This document shows, piece after piece, positions 18,830-29,333 of a stretch of DNA of 62,240 bases. Within the stretch, counting starts at the first letter, position 1. The number at the start of each line of letters is the position of its first letter. A model generated the notes under the pieces. That model was not told where the DNA came from. It did not search any database and saw only the letters and a program-made list of their open reading frames with translations. The translations under genes and the position numbers were made by a program. Source of the DNA: an uncultured Alphaproteobacteria bacterium (GTDB lineage Bacteria; Pseudomonadota; Alphaproteobacteria; HIMB59; GCA-002718135); NCBI GenBank assembly GCA_902603095.1, contig CACKTS010000004.1, forward strand, positions 1 through 62,240. Direction: 5' to 3'.

Positions 18830-20089
18830 TTATGATCTATAATCTGCATTAATTTTAATATACTTATTATTTAAATCATTCCCATAAACAATACTTGAAG
18901 AGTTTCCTAAATTAAGACTAACTTTAATATCAATAATTTTGTTTTTCATGTATTTATCAAGTTTATAAAAATTTATTTTACTATTTTTTTTACCTTTATT
19001 AGCTAAAAGAAAATTACCTAATTTTATTGAAATTTTATTTTGATTTATTTTTTCTTTTGTCTTTCCTATTGCCATAATTACTCGACCCCAATTTGCATCT
19101 TCACCAGCAATTGCAGTTTTTACAAGTGGTGAATTTGCAATTGAAAATGCAATTTTTTTTGCTTGTTTTTTTGTTTTAGCTTTTGTTACATTCACTTTAA
19201 TTATTTTTTTTACACCTTCTCCATCGGCAATTATCTTTAAGGATAATTCCTTCATAACTCTATTTAAAGTATTAGATATTTTATTATAATTAGAAATTAT
19301 ATTTATTTTTTTCAGTGGATTTGAAAAAAGCATCAAAGTATCGCTTGTAGATGTATCGCTATCAACAGATATAGAGTTAAAAGTTTCATCAAGGTTATCA
19401 GATATAAGTTTTTTTAAGATTTTTTTTGTTATTTGACAATCAATAAATATATAAGAAAGCATAGTTCCCATATTAGGAAAGATCATACCAGAACCTTTGG
19501 CAAATCCATAAATTTTAATATTATTGTTCTTTATTTTAACATTATGTACTGCTGTTTTAATAAAAGTGTCTGTTGTGCCAATAGCTCTTGCTGCATCAAT
19601 AAGCTTTTTTTTATTTGAATTTGGTAATAATTTGATTTTATTACAAATTAAATTTGGATCAAGTTGCTCCCCTATTACTCCTGTAGATGAAACTAATATA
19701 TCTTTTGTTGAACAAGATATTAATTTTGCAAGTTCTTTTGTATATTCATTTATATTCTTAACTCCTATATTTCCAGTATGTGCATTAGCATTGCCAGAAT
19801 TAACTATTAAAGCTCTGCAGTTACCTTTATTATTTTTTTTATCCCAAATAATTGGGGCAGAAGGTGTAGATGTTAGGGAATACTTACATGCTACATTAAT
19901 AATTTTATCAAATACAATAATCAAAAGATCATCATTTTTCTTTTTGAAACCAGATTTAAATGTAAATATTTTAAATCCTTTAGGATTTAAATCCTTAAAA
20001 TACTTAGGGGCAAAAGGAGATTTCGAATTTTTGTACAATCTATCATTAGATCTAAGATTTAAATCCTTTCTAGCGTTCTTGAATTTCAT
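18830..20089 (-). CDS. argJ: Glutamate N-acetyltransferase / amino-acid acetyltransferase
   Basis: Recycles acetyl groups in arginine biosynthesis by moving acetyl from N-acetylornithine to glutamate. The chain self-cleaves before T209 in PNMGTMLSY (numbering from the start used here), giving two subunits. STGVIGEQL and the C-terminal NADYRS are family features. I chose the ATG at 20089 (MKFKNARKD); the frame runs on to 20110 but would then overlap the secA start region. It is divergent from secA with 24 bp between the starts. Confidence 0.94.
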   Translation of the reverse strand: MKFKNARKDLNLRSNDRLYKNSKSPFAPKYFKDLNPKGFKIFTFKSGFKKKNDDLLIIVFDKIINVACKYSLTSTPSAPIIWDKKNNKGNCRALIVNSGNANAHTGNIGVKNINEYTKELAKLISCSTKDILVSSTGVIGEQLDPNLICNKIKLLPNSNKKKLIDAARAIGTTDTFIKTAVHNVKIKNNNIKIYGFAKGSGMIFPNMGTMLSYIFIDCQITKKILKKLISDNLDETFNSISVDSDTSTSDTLMLFSNPLKKINIISNYNKISNTLNRVMKELSLKIIADGEGVKKIIKVNVTKAKTKKQAKKIAFSIANSPLVKTAIAGEDANWGRVIMAIGKTKEKINQNKISIKLGNFLLANKGKKNSKINFYKLDKYMKNKIIDIKVSLNLGNSSSIVYGNDLNNKYIKINADYRS

Positions 20090-20113
20090 ATGATAACAGC
20101 CACATATCATAAT

Positions 20114-22633
20114 ATGCTTAATATAGTTAATAAATTATTTGGTGGTTTAGGTTCAAGTAACCTAAAAAAATATGAAAAAACAGTAAAAATCATCAATGGT
20201 TATGAAGCTGAAATTTCTAAATTAAGTGATGAAGAACTTCAAAATAAAACTGAATATTTTAAATTAAAATTTCAAGAACAAAAAAGCTCAATTGAAGATA
20301 TTCTTCCAGAAGCCTATGCTGTAGTTAGAGAAGTAGCAAAAAGAACTCTAAATATGAGACATTTTGATGTTCAGTTAATAGGTGGCATTGTACTTCATGA
20401 GGGTAAAATTGCTGAAATGAAAACTGGTGAAGGCAAGACACTTGCGGCAACTTTGCCAGCATACTTAAATGTTATAGCTGGTAAATCTGTTCATATAGTT
20501 ACTGTAAATGATTATCTTGCTAAAAGAGACTCTGAATGGATGGGTAAAATTTATAAGTTTCTCAAAGTAACTGTCGGTTGTGTAAATTCTCAAACAAATC
20601 ATCAAGATAGACCAGAAGAATACAGTTGTGATATAGTTTATGCAACTAATAATGAAATAGGATTTGATTATTTAAGAGATAATTTAAAAGGAGATTATGA
20701 AAGTCTTTGTTTTAAAAAAGAAGCATTTGCAATTGTTGATGAAGTTGATAGTATTCTCATTGATGAGGCAAGAACGCCATTAGTTATATCTGCGGAAGCT
20801 TCTTCATCTATAGAATTATTTCCTAAAATAAATAAAATTATAAAGCTTTTTAAGGAGACTGATTACGAATTAAATGAAGAAAGTAAAAGTATACTATTAA
20901 CTAATGATGGTATGGAATTTGCTGAAAAATTACTTTTAGAAAATAATCTCATCAAAAGTGGGACTCTGCAAGATCTTGATAATATGTCTTTAAATCATAA
21001 TATAATTCAAGGCTTAAGAGCTCATAAATTATTTCTTAAAGATAAAGATTATATAATTAAAGATAAGCAAATTGTAATTATTGATGAATTAAGTGGTAGA
21101 CCTATGGAAGGAAGAAGGTATGGCGATGGGTTACATCAAGCTATTGAGGCAAAAGAAAATCTTATTATTCAGAAAGAAAATCAAACAATTTCTTCTGTAA
21201 CTTATCAAAACTTTTTTAGATCATATAGTAAATTAAGTGGCATGACAGGAACTGCTTTAACAGAAGCTAATGAATTCGAAGGAATTTATAATTTGGGAGT
21301 AGTTTCTATCCCTCCAAATTTGAATGTTAATAGAATTGATCAAAATGATCAAATTTATATAACTAAAAAAGAAAAATATGATGCTGTAATCAAACTTGTT
21401 AAAGAGCGACATCATAAAAAACAACCTATCCTAATAGGAACAACCTCAGTTGAAAACTCTGAATTAATCTCAAAATATCTTAAGAATGAAAATATCACTC
21501 ATTTTATACTTAATGCTAAACATCATGAACAAGAAGCTGAAATAATTGAAAAGGCAGGAATACCAGGAAATGTGACTATTTCAACAAACATGGCGGGAAG
21601 AGGAACTGATATAAAGCTAGGAAACGATAATAATGATTTAAAGAAAAAAGCTATAGACTCAGGTGGTTTATTGGTAATTGGAACTGAAAGACATGAGAGT
21701 AGAAGAATTGACAATCAACTAAGAGGAAGATCTGGGAGGCAGGGTGACATTGGAGAGAGTATCTTCTTTCTATCTTTAGAAGATGATTTAATGAGAATAT
21801 TTGGTTCAAAAACACTTGAAAATGTTTTAGGAAAATTAGGTTTGAAAGAAGGAGAAGCAATTACTCATTCTTTAATAACAAAATCTCTTGAAAGAGCCCA
21901 ACAAAAAGTTGAGTCTCACAATTATGATATCAGAAAACAAATATTAAAATTTGATGATATTTTAAATGATCAAAGAAAAATAATATATCAAAATAGAAGA
22001 GAAATTTTAACTACAGAAGATCAATCAAAAATCATACAGGATATGATAGACGATTATGTTAATGATATTATTAATGAATGTATACCCCCAAAAAAATACT
22101 CACACGAATGGAATGCAAAGCTTTTGAAAGAAAAACTTGAAGATACTTTCAACTTTAGTTTTCCAATTATTAAATGGTTTGATGAGGAAGGTATTGATGA
22201 AGAAGAAATTTTAAAAAGAATTAAAGATAAGGTAAATCAAAAACTTAAAGATAAAAAACATAAATATTCTGAAGATTTATTTGAATTTGCTGAAAAAAGA
22301 GTAATGCTGTTTCAAATAGATAAAGATTGGAGAGAACATTTGGCTGCAATGGATATGTTGCGTGGAAGTGTTAATTTAAGAGCTATGGGTGGAAAGGATC
22401 CTTTTTTTGAATACAAAAGAGAATCATTTAATTACTTTGATGAAATGTTATCTAATCAGAATCAAAGAGTTCTAAAAACTCTTTTTGGAATCGAATTAGT
22501 AACTGACTCACAAAAAAATATTCATAAAGAAGAAAAAAAACAACCTAACCGTATTATTGCAAAAAAAATTGGAAGAAATGATCCCTGCCCGTGTGGTTCA
22601 GGAAAAAAATATAAAATTTGTCACGGCGCTTAA
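20114..22633 (+). CDS. secA: Preprotein translocase ATPase SecA
   Basis: Motor that pushes unfolded proteins through SecYEG. Walker A is MKTGEGKT and the DEAD-box motif is [25 protein letters not shown] and [11 protein letters not shown] belong to the helicase motifs. The C-terminus carries the zinc-binding SEC-C tail [16 protein letters not shown] start at the ATG at 20114 ([11 protein letters not shown]), matching other SecA N-termini, instead of 20090. This gives 839 residues. The stop shares TTAA with accA. Confidence 0.97.
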   Translation: MLNIVNKLFGGLGSSNLKKYEKTVKIINGYEAEISKLSDEELQNKTEYFKLKFQEQKSSIEDILPEAYAVVREVAKRTLNMRHFDVQLIGGIVLHEGKIAEMKTGEGKTLAATLPAYLNVIAGKSVHIVTVNDYLAKRDSEWMGKIYKFLKVTVGCVNSQTNHQDRPEEYSCDIVYATNNEIGFDYLRDNLKGDYESLCFKKEAFAIVDEVDSILIDEARTPLVISAEASSSIELFPKINKIIKLFKETDYELNEESKSILLTNDGMEFAEKLLLENNLIKSGTLQDLDNMSLNHNIIQGLRAHKLFLKDKDYIIKDKQIVIIDELSGRPMEGRRYGDGLHQAIEAKENLIIQKENQTISSVTYQNFFRSYSKLSGMTGTALTEANEFEGIYNLGVVSIPPNLNVNRIDQNDQIYITKKEKYDAVIKLVKERHHKKQPILIGTTSVENSELISKYLKNENITHFILNAKHHEQEAEIIEKAGIPGNVTISTNMAGRGTDIKLGNDNNDLKKKAIDSGGLLVIGTERHESRRIDNQLRGRSGRQGDIGESIFFLSLEDDLMRIFGSKTLENVLGKLGLKEGEAITHSLITKSLERAQQKVESHNYDIRKQILKFDDILNDQRKIIYQNRREILTTEDQSKIIQDMIDDYVNDIINECIPPKKYSHEWNAKLLKEKLEDTFNFSFPIIKWFDEEGIDEEEILKRIKDKVNQKLKDKKHKYSEDLFEFAEKRVMLFQIDKDWREHLAAMDMLRGSVNLRAMGGKDPFFEYKRESFNYFDEMLSNQNQRVLKTLFGIELVTDSQKNIHKEEKKQPNRIIAKKIGRNDPCPCGSGKKYKICHGA

Positions 22634-23568
22634 ATATTGGATGTTATATTAAGAAATTTCTCATTCCTATTTTGTCTTTTTAATTCACCATTTATTGAAT
22701 TCAAACTTTCTAAAGTCTCAATTATTTTTTTTTCAAGAATTTTTGCTTGTTCTTTTTGATATCTATGAGCTCCCCCAGGTATCTCTTCAACAATAGAATC
22801 AATTATTTTATTTTTTAAACAATCTTGAGCAGTTAACCTCAAGTTTTCAGCAGCTTTTTTAGTAAATTCACTACTTCTCCAAAGTATGGAAGAGCAACCT
22901 TCAGGTGAAATTACTGAGTATATTGAGTGCTCAAGCATTAAAACTTTATCAGCAGTAGCTAATGCAATAGCTCCTCCGGACCCTCCTTCTCCAATAATTA
23001 TAGAAATAATTGTTGAATTAATTTTAAGAGATGTAAGTATAGACGAAGCTATTGATTCTGATTGACCTCTCTCTTCAGCATCTTTACCAGGAAACGCTCC
23101 AGCAGTATCAATAAATGTAATCACGGGAATATCAAATTTGTTTGCAAGCATCATTAATCTTTGAGCTTTCCTATAACCCTCAGGTTTAGCCATTCCAAAA
23201 TTATGCTTCATTCTTGACTCCATGGTATTACCTTTTTCTGTACCAATAATTAAAACAGATTGACCTTCTATTTCACCCAAACAACCTAATATTGCGCTGT
23301 CGTCAGCAAATTTTTTATCCCCATGTAGATAAATAATTTTTTTGAATATTAAATTAATATAATCAATTGAATGTGGTCTATCAGGGTGTCTAGAAACTTG
23401 AACTTTTTCCCAAGCTGATAAGTTTGAATATATTTTCTTTAGTAAAGTTTTTTTTTGATCTAATAATTTTTTTCTTATAACTTCATAATTATTATTGTTA
23501 TTCTGTAATTCATTTATTTTATTATCTAACTTTTCGATCTCAGTCTCAAAGTCTAAATATTTATTCAT
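22630..23568 (-). CDS. accA: Acetyl-CoA carboxylase carboxyltransferase subunit alpha
   Basis: With AccD, transfers the carboxyl group from biotin to acetyl-CoA, the committed step of fatty-acid synthesis. Length (312) and motifs fit: [14 protein letters not shown] at the start, [30 protein letters not shown] and [10 protein letters not shown]. The ATG overlaps the stop of the preceding 606-residue gene by one base, so they are probably cotranscribed. The stop shares TTAA with convergent secA. Confidence 0.96.
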   Translation of the reverse strand: MNKYLDFETEIEKLDNKINELQNNNNNYEVIRKKLLDQKKTLLKKIYSNLSAWEKVQVSRHPDRPHSIDYINLIFKKIIYLHGDKKFADDSAILGCLGEIEGQSVLIIGTEKGNTMESRMKHNFGMAKPEGYRKAQRLMMLANKFDIPVITFIDTAGAFPGKDAEERGQSESIASSILTSLKINSTIISIIIGEGGSGGAIALATADKVLMLEHSIYSVISPEGCSSILWRSSEFTKKAAENLRLTAQDCLKNKIIDSIVEEIPGGAHRYQKEQAKILEKKIIETLESLNSINGELKRQNRNEKFLNITSNI

Positions 23569-25388
23569 TAAAATATTTCTATTGCACTCAAAATTTCTAA
23601 TATTATTGGCTTAATTAATGATCCTTGATCATAAATATTATAAGAATTTAAAATAAGACTTAGGTGCTCAGGGTGGAGTTCATTCCAATTCTTATTATTC
23701 ATAGAAATTACTGCTAGCAAAAACAATGATAAATCATTTTGCTCTTTCATATTATTTTTAATATCTTTTATTAAAGAATAAGAAGGCATTAACCTATTAT
23801 CAGTAATTTCGTTATATGAAATTGTTAAATCTGAAACTTCTTGAATATTTAAAAAATTTTTCAAAATTTGAATTGTTTCAAGTGTATTTTGATTTTTAAT
23901 AGTGTTTAATTTTTGATTATTATTAGAAAGATAATCAATAATATTTTTTAAATCATCGGTATCATTTAATGCTATTAAAAATCTTGCATAATTTATTTGA
24001 TCATTATTAATATTTGAGTTTTCATAAAGATCTATCCATTTAGAAGCTTCTACAAAGTTTTTATTTGATATATGAGCAATAGCAATTTCCATACCATAAT
24101 TAGAATTTTCAATAGTTGGAGTAAATGTTTGGACAATATTTTCAGTAATAGCATATGCAATATTTTCAAGCCCTGCATTTTCAGCAAATTTCCAATAATC
24201 TAAAATTACCTTTAATCTATCATCAGGAAATATTTGAATATTTGCAAGCTGATAATAGTAAGCCATTATAAGTTCATCATCATTTAAAGATGATATAGTT
24301 TGTTCTGGTTTATTGAAATCTTTGGAATTAAAATCAACTGATTGATAAAGGGCAGCCAAGCTATCAATTGATATTACTTCATCAAAGAAAGCTTTATTAG
24401 CTGCTTTTATTCTAATATTGATTTGAGTTGATTCACTTAAAATAACAGGGATAGTTAAATTAAGTGGATCTAAACTAATAAAATCTTCATGCAAAGGTAA
24501 TTCATTGATTCTTAACATTGCACTATACAAAAATATAAGTTCTTTAGAATCAATAGATGATAATGTCTTAAAGGTTTCATTATTATCTTTTAAAATCATA
24601 TAATTAAACAAATCTTGAAAGCTGTTATCAATATCACTTTCATTTTCCAGAAGTAAAGAATTTAATAGTTTAGCCTCAGCAAATTTATTTTCTAGAGTTA
24701 GGCAAAAAATATCTGTTTTTTCTAACAAATATTTAGGTAGCATTATTGATTGATCTATTAGTAAAGTTTTAAGTTCACATACTTCTGTAAGTTTAAAAGT
24801 AGAAAATAAATAATTTAATTCTATAAGCTTAAAATAAGACAAATATTCTTTGTTTGATATAGATGATGTATCAATATTTTTAACTAATCGATAAGCTTTA
24901 CCAATTTCACCAATTTCGTATAGTTTTTTTATAATGAAATAAATTTTATCATTAGTTATATTTTGACTATTTAATTGAGGATTAGATAAAATATTTATAA
25001 ATTCTCTATTTAAAGTTCTGGACTTAATGTCTGTTATGCTTGCTAGATGTTTATTAATTATCTTTTCATTTATATCAAAAAGATTTTCTGATTTTGATAT
25101 ATCAACAACATCAGAATTTTCTGATGCATTATTTTCACTTTCTAAGTCTTCATTTTCAATAGTTGAGTTATCATCTGTGTTTTCAACACCTAAAGATTCA
25201 TCATCTAAGGCTTCTTGTGAAATTAATTCCTCATTTGAATCATTATTTTCTGATGTTGAAGAAGACTCTAAAACAAGTTGATCTAAACTCTTATTATTCT
25301 TATGGATTTCAATAATTTCTACTTCATTAGCTTTAAGAGAGTATGTTAAAAAAAGAAAAAATATCAAAAAAAGCTTTGAATATATCAT
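23568..25388 (-). CDS. Hypothetical exported protein with helical repeats
   Basis: A 606-residue protein with a signal peptide (residues 1-20, likely cleaved after LKA) and then a Ser/Asn/Glu/Asp-rich low-complexity stretch to about residue 100. The remainder is a long series of alpha-helical segments with a TPR/Sel1-like feel (YQLANIQIFPDDRLKVIL, IAIAHISNKNFVEASKWI), but I cannot assign a family. Periplasmic location is likely. It overlaps the small membrane-protein gene upstream (ATGA) and accA downstream by one base. Function unknown; a scaffold role is a guess. Confidence 0.7.
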   Translation of the reverse strand: MIYSKLFLIFFLFLTYSLKANEVEIIEIHKNNKSLDQLVLESSSTSENNDSNEELISQEALDDESLGVENTDDNSTIENEDLESENNASENSDVVDISKSENLFDINEKIINKHLASITDIKSRTLNREFINILSNPQLNSQNITNDKIYFIIKKLYEIGEIGKAYRLVKNIDTSSISNKEYLSYFKLIELNYLFSTFKLTEVCELKTLLIDQSIMLPKYLLEKTDIFCLTLENKFAEAKLLNSLLLENESDIDNSFQDLFNYMILKDNNETFKTLSSIDSKELIFLYSAMLRINELPLHEDFISLDPLNLTIPVILSESTQINIRIKAANKAFFDEVISIDSLAALYQSVDFNSKDFNKPEQTISSLNDDELIMAYYYQLANIQIFPDDRLKVILDYWKFAENAGLENIAYAITENIVQTFTPTIENSNYGMEIAIAHISNKNFVEASKWIDLYENSNINNDQINYARFLIALNDTDDLKNIIDYLSNNNQKLNTIKNQNTLETIQILKNFLNIQEVSDLTISYNEITDNRLMPSYSLIKDIKNNMKEQNDLSLFLLAVISMNNKNWNELHPEHLSLILNSYNIYDQGSLIKPIILEILSAIEIF

Positions 25389-25513
25389 TTAACGTCCAAA
25401 TAATAGGTTTCGACTATTGTTTTACTAGGGGATGGTATATTAATAAAATACATTGATAAAAAAATGAGCAATAGAATTACAAATAAAAATAAGGTAATAT
25501 AAGTTGTTTTCAT
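25385..25513 (-). CDS. Small single-pass membrane protein, 42 aa
   Basis: Starts at ATG 25513 and stops at a TGA (25385-25387) that overlaps the ATG of the 606-residue gene as ATGA, a strong sign of real coupled translation. It begins MKTTYITLFLFVILLLIF and has one hydrophobic helix (about residues 5-24), then IPSPSKTIVETYYLDVK. The short periplasmic-side tail after NIPSPSKT is reminiscent of small conserved genes in this position in other alphaproteobacteria, but that is memory, not a search. The promoter likely lies in the 105-bp gap shared with aroK. Confidence 0.7.
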   Translation of the reverse strand: MKTTYITLFLFVILLLIFLSMYFINIPSPSKTIVETYYLDVK

Positions 25514-25618
25514 ATATATTAATTAAGTATGCCTAATATAGGAATTAGTTAGTTTTTTAAATTGTTTCTTTCTGGAATTAAATTTTGTCAATAATAAGAT
25601 AAATTATAGAAAACCAAA

Positions 25619-26146
25619 ATGTTTTTGATACCTCTTAATAAAAAAAATCTCACTTTTTGTGGTATGATGGGATCTGGAAAGTCAATAATTGCTAGCAAGA
25701 TTGCTAAAATCATAGACTTTAAACATATTGATACAGATAAATTAATTGAAGAAAAAATGAAAAAATCAATTAGTAAAATATTTAAAAAAGAAGGAGAAGT
25801 GCGTTTTAGAGAAATTGAAGAGATAATAATTAGTAAAATCCTTTACAAAAAAAATTGTGTGATTTCATTGGGGGGTGGATCATTACTAAGTAAAAAAATA
25901 AGAAATATTATAAAAAAAAATTCTTTTAATATATATTTAAATGTTAATATAAATGAATTAACAAAAAGATTAACGTCTTCAAGGAATAGACCTTTAATTA
26001 AAAATATTAATTTAAAACAAAAATTAATGGAACTAATTGAGAATAGAAAATCTTTTTATAATCAAGCTGACTTAATTATAAAGAATGAAAATAAATTATC
26101 TGAAACTATTAATAAATTAAGAAAAGAATTAAAAATTGATGAATAA
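25619..26146 (+). CDS. aroK: Shikimate kinase
   Basis: Phosphorylates shikimate in aromatic amino-acid synthesis. The P-loop GMMGSGKS is at residues 15-22; DTDKLIEEK and EGEVRFREIEE follow, then SLGGGSL and the lid arginines SSRNRPL. At 175 residues it is typical. It overlaps aroB by 8 bases, the common aroKB arrangement, and diverges from the small membrane-protein gene. Confidence 0.95.
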   Translation: MFLIPLNKKNLTFCGMMGSGKSIIASKIAKIIDFKHIDTDKLIEEKMKKSISKIFKKEGEVRFREIEEIIISKILYKKNCVISLGGGSLLSKKIRNIIKKNSFNIYLNVNINELTKRLTSSRNRPLIKNINLKQKLMELIENRKSFYNQADLIIKNENKLSETINKLRKELKIDE

Positions 26147-27206
26147 AAAAATTAATATAAAAACTAAAGAAAAAAGTTACTCAATAGAAATTGAAAATAA
26201 TTCTTTTCATAAAAAATTAGAAAAAATTACTTCTATAAAAAAGAATACAGTATTTATAGTTGATAATAAAGTATTAAAAATTTTTAAAAAATTTAAAAAT
26301 TATAAAAAATTTAATCACATTTCTATAAATTGTTCAGAGAAAATAAAAAGTTTTAAAATTTATGAAAATATAACTCAAAAATTATTAAAGCTGGGTATTG
26401 ATAGAAGTTCACAAATTGTGGCAATTGGTGGTGGAACACTAGGTGATCTAAGTGGCTTTATAGCAAGCACAGTTATGAGAGGTGTAGATCTTATATTGAT
26501 TCCAACAACTTTATTGTCACAAGTTGACAGTTCAATTGGAGGAAAAAATGGAATCAATACTAAATATGGTAAAAATCTTGTTGGTACATTTTATCAACCT
26601 AAATTAGTTATAATTGATCCTAGTCTCTTAAAAACTTTACCAGTAAGAGAATTGAGGTCAGGATATGCTGAGATTGTAAAACATAGTATTATTAACGATA
26701 AAAAATTTTTTAATTGGTTAGAAAAGAATTCAAAATTTATTTTTGATCTACAACCAAAAATTTTATTAGAGGCTATTTATAAAAGTATTATTATTAAGAG
26801 AAAATTTGTTTTAAAAGATGAAAAAGAAAAATTAAGAAACAATTATTCTAGAGCCATATTAAATTTTGGTCATACTTTTGGGCATGCATTGGAAACTTAT
26901 TATAATTATAATAAAAAATTAACTCATGGAGAGGCTATTTCTATAGGAATGACTATTTCTGCTAAAATTTCTTATAAATTAAATTATTTATCGTACCAAA
27001 ATTATGAGAAAATCATTAGTCACTTGAATAATAACAATTTACCAACTTTTGATAAAAATATGTATAACAAAAATATATTTTTAAATATTAAAAAAGATAA
27101 AAAAAATCTTAATGGTGTAATTAATTTTGTACTAATTAATAAAATTGGTAATGCATTTTTAATTAATAATCTTAATCTAAAAAATATTAAAAAAATAATT
27201 AAATAA
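26139..27206 (+). CDS. aroB: 3-dehydroquinate synthase
   Basis: Second step of the shikimate pathway, forming 3-dehydroquinate from DAHP with NAD. Motifs: AIGGGTLGDLSGFIAST, PTTLLSQVDSSIGGKNGIN, GYAEIVKHSII, and metal-ligand segments NFGHTFGHALE and LTHGEAISIGM. I chose the ATG at 26139; a TTG three bases earlier is possible. It gives 355 residues and overlaps aroK by 8 bp. Confidence 0.96.
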   Translation: MNKKINIKTKEKSYSIEIENNSFHKKLEKITSIKKNTVFIVDNKVLKIFKKFKNYKKFNHISINCSEKIKSFKIYENITQKLLKLGIDRSSQIVAIGGGTLGDLSGFIASTVMRGVDLILIPTTLLSQVDSSIGGKNGINTKYGKNLVGTFYQPKLVIIDPSLLKTLPVRELRSGYAEIVKHSIINDKKFFNWLEKNSKFIFDLQPKILLEAIYKSIIIKRKFVLKDEKEKLRNNYSRAILNFGHTFGHALETYYNYNKKLTHGEAISIGMTISAKISYKLNYLSYQNYEKIISHLNNNNLPTFDKNMYNKNIFLNIKKDKKNLNGVINFVLINKIGNAFLINNLNLKNIKKIIK

Positions 27207-27212
27207 ATATTG

Positions 27213-28469
27213 ATGTCCTTAATTACTGTATTATTAATAGTCTTTCTTTTCATACTGATAGTTATTTCAGGTTTTCTTTCTGGATCAGAAACAGCTTTAA
27301 CAGCAACTTCTAAGCCAAGGATACTTTTTAAAAATAAAAAAGGAGATAAAAGAGCTAATTATGTTATAAAAATTCTTGATAATTTAGATAATGTTATTTC
27401 TTCTTTGCTCCTTTCAAATAATCTAGTTAACATCTTAGCCTCATCTTTAGCAACTGCAGTACTTTATGATCTGTTTGGTTTAAGTGGTATATTTTATGCT
27501 ACAACATTAATGACAATAATAATTGTAATTTTTGCAGAAATCTTACCAAAAACTTATTCTTTAAATAGGCCAACTAGAACATCATTACAAATTGCTCCAG
27601 TAATATACTACTTAAGCAAGATTCTTTACCCAATAATATTTTTAATTAATTTATTTGTTAAAAAAATATTTATAAGAAATGTAATTAAAGATACAAAATT
27701 TAAAGATATGCAATCTGAAGAAGAGCTTCAAGGTGTTATTGACATGTATAAGACCTCTAACCCTGACTCAGAACATGAAAAGGATATGCTTCAAAGTATC
27801 TTGATGTTAAATGATACTACTGTAGAAGAAGTGTTTACACATAGAAAAAATATTTATTCTATTAACAGCTCTTTAGATATTGCTGAAATAATAAAAAGAA
27901 TTAATTTATCCAGATATACTAGGATACCATTTTGGAAAGAAAATCCAGAAAATATAATTGGCCTTTTAAATGTTAGAACATTAAATGTTGATTTGACTAA
28001 TCAAGGAAGATCAAAAGAAATAATTTTTGAAAAGATATCAAAGCCTTGGTTTATTCCAGAGACAACCAATTTACTTGAACAACTAGTAGCTTTTAAAAAA
28101 AGAAAAGAACATATTGCTTTTGTAGTAGATGAGTATGGTGAACTGCTAGGTTTGATAACACTTGAAGATATTATAGAAGAGATAGTTGGAGAAATAGTTG
28201 ATGAAATTGATTTACCTGATGATGAATTTACAAAAACTAAAGATGGAATAATAATTACAAATGGTGAAAAAAACATAAAAGATTTATATAAAAATTTTGA
28301 TCTAGACTATCCTATAAGTGAAGCATCAACAATATCTGGACATATACTAGAAATTGCAAAAAAGATTCCTCTATTTGGTGAAAGTGTAAAAGATGATTAT
28401 TTCATTTATAAGATACTATCACACTCAAGAAAACAAATATCAAAAATAGAAATTAAGCGTATTAATTAA
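27213..28469 (+). CDS. CNNM/CorC-type hemolysin family membrane protein
   Basis: A 418-residue inner-membrane protein: an N-terminal DUF21/CNNM domain with about four helices (first about residues 5-25, GFLSGSETALTA right after), a CBS pair at about 200-330 (VDEYGELLGLITLEDIIEEIVGE), and a CorC_HlyC C-terminal domain (GHILEIAKKIPLFGE). Relatives export or handle magnesium or cobalt. The ATG at 27213 is preferred over a TTG at 27210. It follows aroB by six bases. It shares the 8-bp palindrome TTAATTAA with the convergent bolA stop. Confidence 0.88.
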   Translation: MSLITVLLIVFLFILIVISGFLSGSETALTATSKPRILFKNKKGDKRANYVIKILDNLDNVISSLLLSNNLVNILASSLATAVLYDLFGLSGIFYATTLMTIIIVIFAEILPKTYSLNRPTRTSLQIAPVIYYLSKILYPIIFLINLFVKKIFIRNVIKDTKFKDMQSEEELQGVIDMYKTSNPDSEHEKDMLQSILMLNDTTVEEVFTHRKNIYSINSSLDIAEIIKRINLSRYTRIPFWKENPENIIGLLNVRTLNVDLTNQGRSKEIIFEKISKPWFIPETTNLLEQLVAFKKRKEHIAFVVDEYGELLGLITLEDIIEEIVGEIVDEIDLPDDEFTKTKDGIIITNGEKNIKDLYKNFDLDYPISEASTISGHILEIAKKIPLFGESVKDDYFIYKILSHSRKQISKIEIKRIN

Positions 28470-28716
28470 TTCTAATCTCTAAAGAGTGTAAACCTTTATT
28501 AAACTCTTCCTTAAGTAAAAAATTAATAATTTTGTGTATTTCTAATCTACTAATTTGTATTTTAGTCTTTTTTTTTAGTAATATAGCTATATGTGTTTCT
28601 AATAATCCATCAAAATTATTATGACCTTTATGTAAATGTGAATTATCAATAACATTAATACTAAAATCAGGTAAATTTTTTTGTAAAATATTTCCTATTC
28701 TTTTTGTGCGATTCAT
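28462..28716 (-). CDS. bolA: BolA family protein
   Basis: An 84-residue BolA-like protein; the family works with monothiol glutaredoxins in iron-sulfur traffic. The signature DNSHLHKGHNNFDGLLETHI contains the conserved histidine, and the protein ends LHSLEIRIN. It is divergent from the dnaJ-cobS-cobT run by 23 bp, the standard alphaproteobacterial neighbourhood. No glutaredoxin is nearby. Confidence 0.92.
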   Translation of the reverse strand: MNRTKRIGNILQKNLPDFSINVIDNSHLHKGHNNFDGLLETHIAILLKKKTKIQISRLEIHKIINFLLKEEFNKGLHSLEIRIN

Positions 28717-28739
28717 ATTTTTAAATTATACATTAATTA

Positions 28740-29333
28740 ATGAATAAATTTAAATTTGATATTAAAAAAAATGATTTATCTTGGGAGAAATCTAGCTTTA
28801 AAAAATGTGACTCTTTAAATTGTTCCAAAAAAGGGGAATTTAGAGCACCTAAATCAAGAGTATTGATTAAAGATTATTATTATTTTTGCATTGATCATAT
28901 TAAAGAATACAATAAATCGTGGGATTTTTATAAGGGTATGTCAGTGGATCAAATTGAAAAATCAATGCGAAGTGACGCAGTTTGGGATAGACCTTCATGG
29001 CCTTTAAAAGGAAATTTTAAAAATGCATATGATGAATTCTATGATTATACTGATGACTTTATCAAAACAAATGATGATAAAATTAATGAAAATTACTATA
29101 AAAACAAATTGATTGATGAAACTTTAACATATGATGAAAGTCAGGCTATTAAAAGGCTGCAGCTAAAAATGCCTATATCACTTGAAAAAGTAAAAAAAAA
29201 TTACAAAAAGTTAGTGAAAATCTTTCATCCTGATGTAAATGGAAATAATAAAAAAGCTGAAGAAAAATTTAAACAAATAAACGAGTCATATAAGCTGCTG
29301 TTGAAAAAATTTGTAAAGAATGATGGAAAATAA
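28740..29333 (+). CDS. J-domain protein (alphaproteobacterial DnaJ-like)
   Basis: A 197-residue protein with the J-domain at the C-terminus rather than the N-terminus: IFHPDVNGNNKKAEEKF holds the HPD tripeptide at about 163-165. The N-terminal part has cysteine and APKSR segments plus FCIDHIKEYNKSWDFYKGMS, the conserved pattern of the DnaJ-like gene next to cobS. It probably stimulates DnaK. It overlaps cobS by 14 bp, so a role in CobST assembly is plausible but unproven. Confidence 0.88.
   Translation: MNKFKFDIKKNDLSWEKSSFKKCDSLNCSKKGEFRAPKSRVLIKDYYYFCIDHIKEYNKSWDFYKGMSVDQIEKSMRSDAVWDRPSWPLKGNFKNAYDEFYDYTDDFIKTNDDKINENYYKNKLIDETLTYDESQAIKRLQLKMPISLEKVKKNYKKLVKIFHPDVNGNNKKAEEKFKQINESYKLLLKKFVKNDGK

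Noticed and set aside
19524-20093. A 189-codon open frame antisense to argJ
   Set aside because: It mirrors the argJ codons, has no family features, and argJ is certain on the other strand.
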